Assembly (NCBI GenBank): GCA_965230065.1
Contig: OZ245942.1
Location: 4,402,001-4,466,000 of the forward strand
Length of the DNA: 64,000 bases
Source of the DNA: G965230065 sp965230065
Lineage (GTDB): Bacteria > Bacteroidota > Bacteroidia > Cytophagales > Cyclobacteriaceae
Direction: 5' to 3'
The notes beneath the pieces were generated by a model that was not told the DNA's origin, ran no database searches, and worked only from the letters and a program-made list of their open reading frames with translations. This document shows positions 28,546 through 35,998 of this stretch, piece by piece; position 1 is the first letter of the stretch; each line of letters starts with the position of its first letter. The position numbers were made by a program, and so were the translations under genes.

Positions 28546-29687
28546 TGTTTTTAAAGATGAAGACAGATAGTAATTACAAACATAAAATTCCCCTTTCCTT
28601 GTGGTACAGGCGTCTCGCCTGTAAATCCCCTACTGGTACAGGCAGGATGCCTGTACCACAATATTTTTCCCTTTTCATCATCCTACTCATCCTCACCAGT
28701 TGCGACCCCGAAAAAGGCGCGCGCTTTCAGCAGCAACAGCAAGTTGTAGAAGTTAATCCTAACGAAGAATACGTGATGGTTACCACCATTGTGAACCACC
28801 CCATGTACGTCAACCACGACCAGGCAGCTTTCAAAAGGTGGGGAGAAATTCACGGTGTCAAAACTTCTATTCTTGGCCCTTCTGAGTGGGATGTGCAGGC
28901 ACAAATTGCTACTATAGAGCAGGTGATTGGCACCAGGCCTACCGGGTTGCTTATCAATGGTACCGACCCGGCTATTACCGATGCCATTAATAAATCGGTA
29001 GAGGCAGGAATCCCAACTGTGGTATATGATTCAGATATTCCCCAAAGCAAGCGGCATTGTTTTCTGGGCACCGACTGGTACGAAATGGGTACGCTCATGG
29101 GCAAAGAAATGGTGCGCCTGATTGATGGCAAGGGCAAGCTGGTGTACCTGGGTATTCTCGGTTTAAAAAATATGGAGGACGGCTATCGCGGACTGATGGA
29201 TGTGATTAAAAATTACCCTGAAATTGAGCTTATTGGAAAGTACGACGACAAATCTAATGTGGAAACAGCAGCCAAAATTGCCTCCGACGTGTTGAGTGCC
29301 CATCCTGGTTTGGCGGGGTTTTGCGCTTTCACGCCCATGAGCGGCTTTGGCTGTGCCCAAACGGTGAAAGAAACAAATAGGGTAGGAGAGGTGAAGGTAA
29401 CCACTGTCAATTATGAACCGGAACTACTTAGGTTACTGGAAGAAGGCGCCATCCAGCAATTGGTTTGCCAGAAAAGGGAGCTGTTTACCTGGTATGGTGC
29501 CCAGTTTCTATTTGATATGGTACACAAAACCAATACATTGTCAAAAAACGACGTTGACGCCGATATTGTGCCCATTCCGTATTCGGTTAATACAGGCACT
29601 TTTACGGTTACAAAAGAAAATATGGAAGCATTTATGGCAAACAGGGCAGCCTATTTAGGTTTACCATTGGCCATGCAAAAGGAATAA
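28542..29687 (+). CDS. Sugar ABC importer substrate-binding lipoprotein, paralogue 2, with repeat insertion in the signal region
   Basis: Closely similar to paralogue 1 over its whole mature part (CDPEKGARFQQQQ, STILGPSEWDVQAQIATIEQ-type stretch, LINGTDPAITDAINKSVEAG). The start is ATG 28542, overlapping the AnmK stop, or ATG 28557. Between the start and the hydrophobic core FSLFIILLILTSC the frame runs through a palindromic repeat (28601-28659) that encodes WYRRLACKSPTGTGRMPVPQ, giving an unusually long n-region before the lipobox. The lipobox and Asp +2 are intact, so export may still work. Whether the two binding proteins prefer different sugars is unknown. Confidence 0.85.
   Translation: MMFLKMKTDSNYKHKIPLSLWYRRLACKSPTGTGRMPVPQYFSLFIILLILTSCDPEKGARFQQQQQVVEVNPNEEYVMVTTIVNHPMYVNHDQAAFKRWGEIHGVKTSILGPSEWDVQAQIATIEQVIGTRPTGLLINGTDPAITDAINKSVEAGIPTVVYDSDIPQSKRHCFLGTDWYEMGTLMGKEMVRLIDGKGKLVYLGILGLKNMEDGYRGLMDVIKNYPEIELIGKYDDKSNVETAAKIASDVLSAHPGLAGFCAFTPMSGFGCAQTVKETNRVGEVKVTTVNYEPELLRLLEEGAIQQLVCQKRELFTWYGAQFLFDMVHKTNTLSKNDVDADIVPIPYSVNTGTFTVTKENMEAFMANRAAYLGLPLAMQKE
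28601..28659. repeat. Palindromic repeat inside a coding sequence
   Basis: Two adjacent inverted units: GTGGTACAGGC / GCCTGTA and TGGTACAGGC / GCCTGTACCAC. The outer ends GTGGTACAGGC (28601-28611) and GCCTGTACCAC (28649-28659) are also complementary. It is read in frame as part of the binding-protein signal region. Confidence 0.85.
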
Positions 29688-29692
29688 TAAGT

Positions 29693-29796
29693 CAGTCTCA
29701 GCAGGGTTACTCGCTGAGAAACCAGCGTTATGGCGCACCGTCTCTGGGGAGGGACTATCTACGTTGGGTCGCCTGCAGCAGACATCGCTGAGACTG
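29693..29796. repeat. Inverted-repeat element between binding-protein and dehydrogenase genes
   Basis: CAGTCTCAGC (29693-29702) pairs with GCTGAGACTG (29787-29796). An alternative inner pairing CTCAGC/GCTGAG (29697-29702 with 29713-29718) is possible. It fills the 152-bp gap and has no coding capacity. A non-autonomous repeat or a mRNA-processing structure. Confidence 0.55.
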
Positions 29797-29839
29797 GAAT
29801 TACTGAAGTTTACTATATTCCAGGCAATGAAGATTTAAT

Positions 29840-30889
29840 ATGACAATGAAAAAACCACTCAAATTTGCCGTAATAGGTTGTGGCTTCTGGGCGCAGTACC
29901 AAATTGCTGCCTGGAAAGAACTGCCCGATGCTGAGCTGGTGGCCGTTTGCGATAAAGACGAAGCCAAAGCCAAAAGTACAGCCAGCAAATTTAATGCTCC
30001 CCATTACTATACCCATGCCAAAGAACTGTTCCAGGAGGAAACGCTTGATTTTGTTGATATCATCACCAATGTGGAAACGCACGCCACTTTTGTTGAAATG
30101 GCAGCCAGCCATCGGGTACCAGTCATCTGTCAAAAGCCATTGGGGCCAGATTTGGCAACGGCAGAAAAAATGGTAGAAACCTGTTTGGAAGCCGGTGTGT
30201 CGTTGTTTGTACATGAAAATTTCCGGTGGCAGGCTCCCATTCGTCAGCTAAAATCAATTTTGGCTTCTGGTGAAATAGGGGAAGTTTTCAAAGGCAGGGT
30301 TACTTTTTGTTCTGCTTTTCCTGTTTTCGACAACCAGCCCTTTTTGGCAGAACTTGACCGTTTCATCCTTACTGACATTGGATCGCATATCCTGGATATG
30401 GTACGATTTCTTTTTGGTGAAGTGCATGACCTGCGCTGCCTTACACAGCAGGTTAATCCCGAAATAAAAGGGGAAGATGTAGCCAATGTGCTCATGCAAA
30501 TGAAAAGTGGTGCACATTGCTATGCCGAGATGTCATATGCCTCAGTGCTGGAAAAAGAGGCTTTTCCCCAAACGTTTGTGTTGGTAGAGGGTAGCAAAGG
30601 GTCTGTGCAACTGTGGCATGATTTCAAAATAAAGGTGACAACACATGAAGGAACCCGAGAGCTCACCGCAACACCTGCCATGTATGATTGGGTCAACCCG
30701 GACTATGCCCTGGTGCAATCCTGTATGGTAGACATTAACCGGGATTTCCTTACTGCCTTACAAAAAGGCCAACAAGCAGAAATTACAGGTATAGATAATT
30801 ATTATACCATGCAACTGGTTTTTGCCTGCTACGATTCGGCAGAAACCGGACACGTAATAACCATTGAAGAACCATTATTTACATCATAA
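29840..30889 (+). CDS. apsD: Gfo/Idh/MocA oxidoreductase, probable D-apiose dehydrogenase
   Basis: A 349-aa NAD(P)-dependent sugar dehydrogenase. The N-terminal Rossmann fold shows FAVIGCGFWAQYQ (GxGxxA-type nucleotide site) and the family motif CQKP in place of EKP. The C-terminal substrate domain includes DIGSHILDMVRFLFG with the usual D/H pair. The known D-apiose dehydrogenase ApsD belongs to this family and oxidises D-apiose to D-apionolactone. The call rests on the neighbours: RuBisCO-like protein, DUF1537 kinase and ApnO downstream, GH140 and ApnL further on. The family is large, so the specific substrate is inferred. Confidence 0.6.
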   Translation: MTMKKPLKFAVIGCGFWAQYQIAAWKELPDAELVAVCDKDEAKAKSTASKFNAPHYYTHAKELFQEETLDFVDIITNVETHATFVEMAASHRVPVICQKPLGPDLATAEKMVETCLEAGVSLFVHENFRWQAPIRQLKSILASGEIGEVFKGRVTFCSAFPVFDNQPFLAELDRFILTDIGSHILDMVRFLFGEVHDLRCLTQQVNPEIKGEDVANVLMQMKSGAHCYAEMSYASVLEKEAFPQTFVLVEGSKGSVQLWHDFKIKVTTHEGTRELTATPAMYDWVNPDYALVQSCMVDINRDFLTALQKGQQAEITGIDNYYTMQLVFACYDSAETGHVITIEEPLFTS

Positions 30890-30890
30890 A

Positions 30891-32153
30891 ATGACAGTTA
30901 ACAGAAACATCAAAGCCCATTACCTGATAGAAACGGCCCACCCGTTAGAAAAAGCAGCCGAAAGCATGGCGGGGGAGCAGTCCAGTGGCACCTTCGTAAA
31001 AGTGCCGGGCGAAACCGCGGAACTTAAAGAAAAACATGCCGCCAAAGTGGAGAAAATTGAAGATTTGGGTACAGTAGCACAACCCTCTTTGCCAGGTTCA
31101 AAACCTCCGAAGAATACGAATGACCCAATATACCGAAGAGCGCTTATGACCCTGAGCTGGCCTTTTGCCAATGTGGGTGCCAACCTGCCCAACCTCATGG
31201 CGACTGTTGCCGGAAATTTGTTTGAACTGGGTGCTTTTTCCGGGCTCAGGTTATTGGATATAGAAATTCCCGACGAATTCAAGGAAGCATATCCAGGGCC
31301 GCAATTTGGTATTGAAGGCACCCGCAAACTGGCGGGTGTACATGAACGCCCCATCATCGGTACCATCATCAAACCCAGTGTAGGGCTTTCGCCAGAAGCC
31401 ACGGCCACACAAGTGCAAACATTGATTGAGGCCGGGCTGGACTTTATTAAAGACGATGAGCTCATGGGAGATTCACCCCATTCCCCTTTCAAAGACCGGG
31501 TGCAAGCGGTGATGGACGTCATCAACCGCCATGCTGATAAAACCGGAAAAAAGCCCATGTTCGCGTTTAATTTAAGTGGAGATATTGACGACATGTTGCG
31601 CCGCCATGATGAAATACTGGAAGCAGGGGGCACCTGCGTCATGTTGAGTCTCAACTGGGTTGGCCTGAGCGGGGTGATCAAATTGCGAAAACATGCACAA
31701 CTTCCTATTCACGGCCACCGGAATGGGTGGGGCATGCTTACCCGTGCCGAAGCCCTGGGTATGGAATTTAAAGCCTATCACAAGGTAAATAGTTTGGCCG
31801 GGGTAGACCATTTGCATACCAATGGCATTCGCAATAAATTCTGCGAAATAGATGAATCGGTGGTTACTTCCATAAAGGCATGTTTGCAGCCCCAAAAAGG
31901 AGGGTATTCCGTTATGCCCGTAGTATCGTCAGGGCAGTGGGCCGAGCAGGCTTTGGACACTTATAAGGCCGTACAAAGTACCGACCTGATGTACCTCTGC
32001 GGAGGGGGCATTACGGGGCATCCCGGCGGACTGGCTTCCGGAGTGCGCAGTATTCAGCTGGCCTGGGAAGGAGCAGTACAGGGAAAAAGTATTTATGATA
32101 TGGCCCCGCAACATACTGAATTACAGGAGGCTATTGACTTTTATAAGAAATAA
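30891..32153 (+). CDS. RuBisCO-like protein of the 3-oxo-isoapionate-4-phosphate type (OiaX or OiaT)
   Basis: A 420-aa RuBisCO-fold protein; the ATG at 30891 follows the dehydrogenase stop by one base. It has the N-terminal alpha/beta domain and a TIM barrel. Key residues: Lys161 in GTIIKPSVGL (loop of the catalytic base), Lys187, Asp189 and Glu190 in GLDFIKDDE (carbamylated lysine and Mg ligands), His276 in HGHRNGWG and the phosphate loop GGGITGHPGG. It therefore keeps the metal centre but departs from true RuBisCO elsewhere (KPSVGL rather than KPKLGL). Known homologues in apiose routes are the decarboxylase OiaX and the transcarboxylase/hydrolase OiaT. No erythrulose-phosphate isomerase is in the window, which does not favour OiaX, so both remain open. 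Confidence 0.8.
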   Translation: MTVNRNIKAHYLIETAHPLEKAAESMAGEQSSGTFVKVPGETAELKEKHAAKVEKIEDLGTVAQPSLPGSKPPKNTNDPIYRRALMTLSWPFANVGANLPNLMATVAGNLFELGAFSGLRLLDIEIPDEFKEAYPGPQFGIEGTRKLAGVHERPIIGTIIKPSVGLSPEATATQVQTLIEAGLDFIKDDELMGDSPHSPFKDRVQAVMDVINRHADKTGKKPMFAFNLSGDIDDMLRRHDEILEAGGTCVMLSLNWVGLSGVIKLRKHAQLPIHGHRNGWGMLTRAEALGMEFKAYHKVNSLAGVDHLHTNGIRNKFCEIDESVVTSIKACLQPQKGGYSVMPVVSSGQWAEQALDTYKAVQSTDLMYLCGGGITGHPGGLASGVRSIQLAWEGAVQGKSIYDMAPQHTELQEAIDFYKK

Positions 32154-32163
32154 TGAGAAACAT

Positions 32164-32277
32164 AACGTCATTGCGAGCCGAACACAGAGAGGCGTGGCAA
32201 TCCCTTACTTTTGAAGAAGATATACCTTTGAGGTGGGAGATTGCCACGCCTCGTTTCTCTCGGCTCGCAATGACGTT
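32164..32277. repeat. 114-bp palindromic MITE-like element (CATTGCGAGCC type)
   Basis: Perfect 18-bp outer arms AACGTCATTGCGAGCCGA (32164-32181) and its reverse complement (32260-32277), plus inner 14-bp arms GAGGCGTGGCAATC (32189-32202) and 32239-32252. It matches the style of the widespread CGTCATTGCGAGC...GGCAATC repeat seen in unrelated bacteria. It lies in the gap between the RuBisCO-like and kinase genes. Confidence 0.85.
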
Positions 32278-32299
32278 CAATACCTTTAACTGCTAAATT

Positions 32300-33697
32300 A
32301 TGGGCAGCAAAAACCTTTTTCTTACCTATTATGGAGATGACTTTACAGGCTCTGCCGATGTGATGGAAGCACTGGCATTGAATGGAGTTTCTACTGCTTT
32401 GTTTTTGGCACCTCCTACCGCTGAGGAAGTAGTGAATTTTCGTCTTAAAAACCCCATTGGTGAACATGCAGACGCTTCTTTGCAGGCATTGGGTGTAGCA
32501 GGTATCAGCCGCAGCCTTACGCCGGTGCAGATGGACGAAGAATTGCCCCATATTTTCAAAACAATCAGCGAAATTCCTGCTGAATTTTTTCATTACAAAA
32601 CCTGCTCCACCTTTGACTCATCGCCTCACATTGGCAACATTGGCCATGCCATTGACTTGGCTTTTGAGTTTTTTCCCTGTAATTATATTCCCTTGCTTAT
32701 TGGAGCACCTTCCCTCAATCGGTTTACCGCGTTTGGTAATTTATTCGCCAGGGTAGATGATGTTACTTATCGCATTGATAGGCACCCCACCATGTCAAAA
32801 CATCCGGTTACGCCCATGACTGAAAGTGACATTCGGCTACACCTGGCAAAACAAACCTACCGACATACCAAGTTGATGGATATTTTTGCATTGGAGCTGG
32901 AGGAAGTGGAAAGAAATGAAAAGTTTCATCAATTGCATGACGAGTCGGGAGAGTATATTTTATTTGATGTACTGAATGACCAGCACTTGCTTGCTGCTGG
33001 ACAGCTTATCATTTCTCACAAATATGAAACTACCCAAATGCTGGTAGGCTCCTCGGGCATAGAATACGCTCTTTGCAGTTATCTCCAACATATCGGGCAA
33101 TTGAAAAAACCGCCTCCTCCACTTTCGCCGGGTAAAGCCGGACAAATGATCTCCATTACCGGCAGTGCTGCGCCTTCTACCCACAATCAGATTGAATGGG
33201 CCATACAAAATGGCTTTGAGGGCATACGTATGAAAACCGAGGCGATTGTACACCCCGACCAAAAAGCAGCCGAAGTACAACGGATTGAAACCAAAGCTTT
33301 GCAAGCCCTGGGTACAGGAAAAAGTATTGTGATCTATTCTACATTGGGTGCAGATGACCCGGCTATTGAACGCACCAGACAGGTTATGAAAACCTTAAAA
33401 TTAAAACAAACTTCCAGTGAATTATTGGCCGGAACACAGGGTGAAATTCTTAAAAGTTTATTGGGCCAAACAGACGTCAGGCGGGTAGCCGTGGCTGGAG
33501 GCGATACATCCGGGTATGTGGCTCGTGCATTGGATATTTATGCACTGGAAACCCTCATGCCCATTGCCCCGGGCGCGCCCCTGTGTACTGCCCACGCCAA
33601 AAACCCAACCTTTGACGGATTGCAAATCGCACTGAAAGGAGGGCAAAACGGGAAGCCTGATTATTTTAATTCTATTTTACATGGAAAGGAAGGGTGA
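32300..33697 (+). CDS. oiaK: Four-carbon acid sugar kinase family (DUF1537), probable 3-oxo-isoapionate kinase
   Basis: A 465-aa two-domain kinase. The N-terminal domain carries YGDDFTGSADVMEAL (10-24) for substrate binding. The C-terminal nucleotide-binding domain carries ITGSAAPSTHNQIEWA and VAGGDTSGYVARAL. The family phosphorylates acid sugars such as erythronate, threonate and, in the D-apiose route, 3-oxo-isoapionate (OiaK). The location between a RuBisCO-like protein and an ApnO-type oxidoisomerase supports the OiaK assignment. Cytoplasmic; no signal peptide. Confidence 0.7.
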   Translation: MGSKNLFLTYYGDDFTGSADVMEALALNGVSTALFLAPPTAEEVVNFRLKNPIGEHADASLQALGVAGISRSLTPVQMDEELPHIFKTISEIPAEFFHYKTCSTFDSSPHIGNIGHAIDLAFEFFPCNYIPLLIGAPSLNRFTAFGNLFARVDDVTYRIDRHPTMSKHPVTPMTESDIRLHLAKQTYRHTKLMDIFALELEEVERNEKFHQLHDESGEYILFDVLNDQHLLAAGQLIISHKYETTQMLVGSSGIEYALCSYLQHIGQLKKPPPPLSPGKAGQMISITGSAAPSTHNQIEWAIQNGFEGIRMKTEAIVHPDQKAAEVQRIETKALQALGTGKSIVIYSTLGADDPAIERTRQVMKTLKLKQTSSELLAGTQGEILKSLLGQTDVRRVAVAGGDTSGYVARALDIYALETLMPIAPGAPLCTAHAKNPTFDGLQIALKGGQNGKPDYFNSILHGKEG

Positions 33698-33711
33698 AAA
33701 TGAAATATATT

Positions 33712-33763
33712 CTGGTTTCTGGCTACTGGATTCTAGCAACCAGCATCCAGTACCTGGAACCAG
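33712..33763. repeat. Imperfect palindrome CTGGTT...AACCAG
   Basis: The left part (33712-33731, CTGGTTTCTGGCTACTGGAT) pairs imperfectly with the right part (33745-33763). It lies between the kinase and oxidoisomerase genes and has no coding capacity. Confidence 0.55.
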
Positions 33764-33803
33764 CATTATCACAAATAATTGAACAAACTAAATAAAACCA
33801 ACA

Positions 33804-34634
33804 ATGAAAAAAGTAACACTTATGGGCGCGGGCGGTAAAATGGGCATGCGTACCACCGCTAATCTAAGAAACAATCCCGCGTATGAAATGTCTTATGTTG
33901 AAATCAATCCACAGGGTGTGGAAAGACTGAAAGATAAGGGCATTGAAGTTTCAAATGCAGATGAAGTACTTGCTGATACGGATATTGTTATTCTTGGCGT
34001 ACCAGACGTTGCCATCAAAAAAGTAGCGGAAGTGGTTGTACCAAAACTCAAACCTGGTGCGATGGCTGTTACCCTTGACCCTGCTGCCCCATGTGCCGGG
34101 CACCTGCCGGAAAGAGAAGACGTTACCTACTTTGCCGCCCACCCTTCCCATCCATCGGTTTTCAATTGGGAACCCAACGAAAAAGCCCATTACGATTACT
34201 TTGGGGGCATAGCTGCCAAACAAACCATCGTGTGTGCCCTCATTCAGGGACCGGAAGAAGACTATGCCGTGGGTGAAGCACTGGCCCGGGCCATGTATGC
34301 CCCTGTAACCCGCGCACACCGGATTACCATTGAACAAATGGGTATTTTGGAACCTGCCCTGTCCGAAACTTTCGCAGCAGCTGTGGTTACCATTTTGAAA
34401 GAAGGAGTAGACACGGCAGTAGCCAAAGGTGTACCCAAAGAAGCGGCTTATGACTTCTTTCTTGGGCATATCAATATTGAGTTGGCACTTTTGTTTAATC
34501 AGTTGCCAGGCGGTGTATTTTCCGACGCGGCCAAAAAAGCCATTGATTACGGCATCCCCCGCATTTTCAAAGACGACTGGAAAGATATTTTTGAATGGGA
34601 AAATGTAATGGACCAGATAAAGGCGATAACCTAA
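33804..34634 (+). CDS. apnO: D-apionate oxidoisomerase (phosphogluconate dehydrogenase-like NAD-binding family)
   Basis: A 276-aa NAD-dependent enzyme with an N-terminal Rossmann fold (MGAGGKMGMRTTANL) and a helical C-terminal domain. Visible features are TDIVILGVPDVAIKKVAEVV, the AHPSHPSVFN histidine-rich stretch and the ELALLFNQLPGGVFSDAAKKAI helices. ApnO converts D-apionate to 3-oxo-isoapionate by oxidation plus skeletal isomerisation, in the same step order as the genes here. It is the last gene of the 23.7-34.6 kb operon. The call depends on the operon context as well as on the family. Confidence 0.72.
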   Translation: MKKVTLMGAGGKMGMRTTANLRNNPAYEMSYVEINPQGVERLKDKGIEVSNADEVLADTDIVILGVPDVAIKKVAEVVVPKLKPGAMAVTLDPAAPCAGHLPEREDVTYFAAHPSHPSVFNWEPNEKAHYDYFGGIAAKQTIVCALIQGPEEDYAVGEALARAMYAPVTRAHRITIEQMGILEPALSETFAAAVVTILKEGVDTAVAKGVPKEAAYDFFLGHINIELALLFNQLPGGVFSDAAKKAIDYGIPRIFKDDWKDIFEWENVMDQIKAIT

Positions 34635-34684
34635 AGGTTTCGCCTCTCAATTTAGGCATTCTCAATAAAACTAATAGAATCAGG

Positions 34685-35045
34685 TTATTTTATCACCCCA
34701 TTTCTGTACAAATCCAACGCCTGGTTTAATATTAATTCAATGATTGAGATGGGCTAATCATCATTTGGGTTTACCCTGAAAATTTTCATGGGGACGTGGC
34801 TTCAGGTTTCCAGGGTGGGGTGGTCAAGGTGTTTTACTTCTACCATGAGCAAGTACGGCTCTTTTGTTTTATTATCTACCCTGAGGTAGCAAAACATTTT
34901 TTTGGTAACAGAAGCAGGGCATGCCCCATTTTATGGTTTCTGTGATATGGCTGTCATACTTCATAATGATATCCCTCAGGGTCAGCAGGCAGCTTTTATT
35001 GGGTTCTTCTTTGTGGAGGTAGTAGTTCTCGGGTTTTAGTATCAT
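34685..35045 (-). pseudogene. DUF1801-family protein, broken by one frameshift and two stops
   Basis: Read leftwards from ATG 35045 the frame encodes a DUF1801 N-terminus (ENYYLHKEEPNKSCLLTLRDI, then TETIKWGMPCFCYQK). At the seven-T run 34897-34903 (seven A in the sense strand) one base is missing: the continuation MFCYLRVDNKTKEPYLLMVE is in the next frame. In that frame there are stops at 34802-34804 and 34754-34756, after which homology resumes (MKIFRVNPN, then LILNQALDLYRNGVIK) to a terminal stop at 34685. Function of the family is unknown. The gene is clearly dead. It is the reverse neighbour of the anmK fragment. Confidence 0.75.
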
Positions 35046-35200
35046 GCAGGCGCCCCACTGGCTGTGTACGGCTATTTTTTTGATATTCAGCAGTGTTTCT
35101 GAAAAAAGGATTATGCTCAATTTTGTCGGAATTGCCAACCTTACATTTTTACTCAAAAGCCAGAATGTTTCCCTGGATTTCTTATCCGGGTAAATGATAG
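35046..35200 (+). pseudogene. Decayed fragment of an anmK-like gene
   Basis: The stretch matches the anmK gene around 27840-28015. Shared protein-level pieces include FLIFSS followed by E-x-RIMLN, and GIANLT, with single-base and short indels that break the frame. The similarity continues to about 35200 with a short deletion. Only this middle part is present; no N- or C-terminal part was found. It directly abuts the start codon of the dead DUF1801 gene. Confidence 0.7.
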
Positions 35201-35288
35201 AAACCAATAACTACATTTGCGATTGTTGTTATCAGGATTAATCTTTACTGTATCTATTTAAAAGGTAAGTGTACGAAAAGATATTTTT

Positions 35289-35786
35289 ATGATCATCATC
35301 GTTATGGGGCTGCCCGGAACGGGGAAAACATATTTTGCTGAACACCTGGCTGCTCATATCCATGCCACGCACATCAGCAGTGATAAAACCCGCAATCAGT
35401 TACAAAAGCGGGGTACGTACGCACCGGAAGATAAAAACCAGGTATACCAGGCCATGCTGGAGCGTGCCAAAGACGTATTGGAAAAAGGGGAAGATGTTAT
35501 CATGGATGCTACATACAACAAAAAAGCCCATCGTGATGCGGTAATGGCTTTGGGGCAGAAGTTAAACATCCCTGTCCGTATTATCCAGCTTACCGCTGAT
35601 GAAAAAACCGTAGCAGAACGCACCGGCCGGGAAAGGGAAGACAGCGAAGCTGATTTTGAGGTGTATAAAATCATCAAACAATCTTTTGAACTGCTGGAAG
35701 GGCCTTTTTTGCAGTTGGATTCCAGTAAGTCAAATATTGACGATATGCTGGAAAAAGCACAACATTATCTTTCTTCACCAATGTAA
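35289..35786 (+). CDS. P-loop kinase, COG0645/zeta-toxin-like
   Basis: A 165-aa nucleotide kinase-fold protein with Walker A GLPGTGKT (7-14), an SSDKTRNQL stretch, and MDATYNKKAHRD. Proteins of this family are often fused to or encoded next to an aminoglycoside-phosphotransferase-like protein (COG2187). Such a gene lies 212 bp downstream, so the pair probably works together on an unknown phosphorylation. Substrate unknown. Confidence 0.75.
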   Translation: MIIIVMGLPGTGKTYFAEHLAAHIHATHISSDKTRNQLQKRGTYAPEDKNQVYQAMLERAKDVLEKGEDVIMDATYNKKAHRDAVMALGQKLNIPVRIIQLTADEKTVAERTGREREDSEADFEVYKIIKQSFELLEGPFLQLDSSKSNIDDMLEKAQHYLSSPM

Positions 35787-35846
35787 GACATGAATTGTTT
35801 ACCTATATTCAGTATTTTAACAGTAGGGCGACTCAATAGCAGAGAA

Positions 35847-35993
35847 ATGAAAAAATCATCCCGATTAAAGCTTGAAGTTCACAAAACTAACCCTTATAAT
35901 CCTGACTTTATAGCCAAAATTAAAGAAAGCAGAAAGCAAATTAGAGTAGGGAAAACGGTAAAAATTGAGTTGGATAATATTTATAAGGATTAG
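35847..35993 (+). CDS. Small antitoxin-like peptide, no toxin partner
   Basis: A 48-aa product from ATG 35847 (an ORF start at 35790 is possible but adds an atypical N-terminus). The C-terminal pattern NPYNPDFIAKIKESRKQI then KTVKIELDNIYKD resembles the tail of small type II antitoxin-like proteins of Bacteroidota. The usual RelE-type toxin gene does not follow; the next gene is the phosphotransferase, starting six bases later. It may be an orphan or remnant. Confidence 0.5.
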   Translation: MKKSSRLKLEVHKTNPYNPDFIAKIKESRKQIRVGKTVKIELDNIYKD

Positions 35994-35998
35994 TAAAT

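Noticed and set aside
30920..31681. Long open frame opposite the RuBisCO-like gene (253 codons, minus)
   Set aside because: The plus-strand protein has clear family motifs. The minus frame has no motif and is a shadow.
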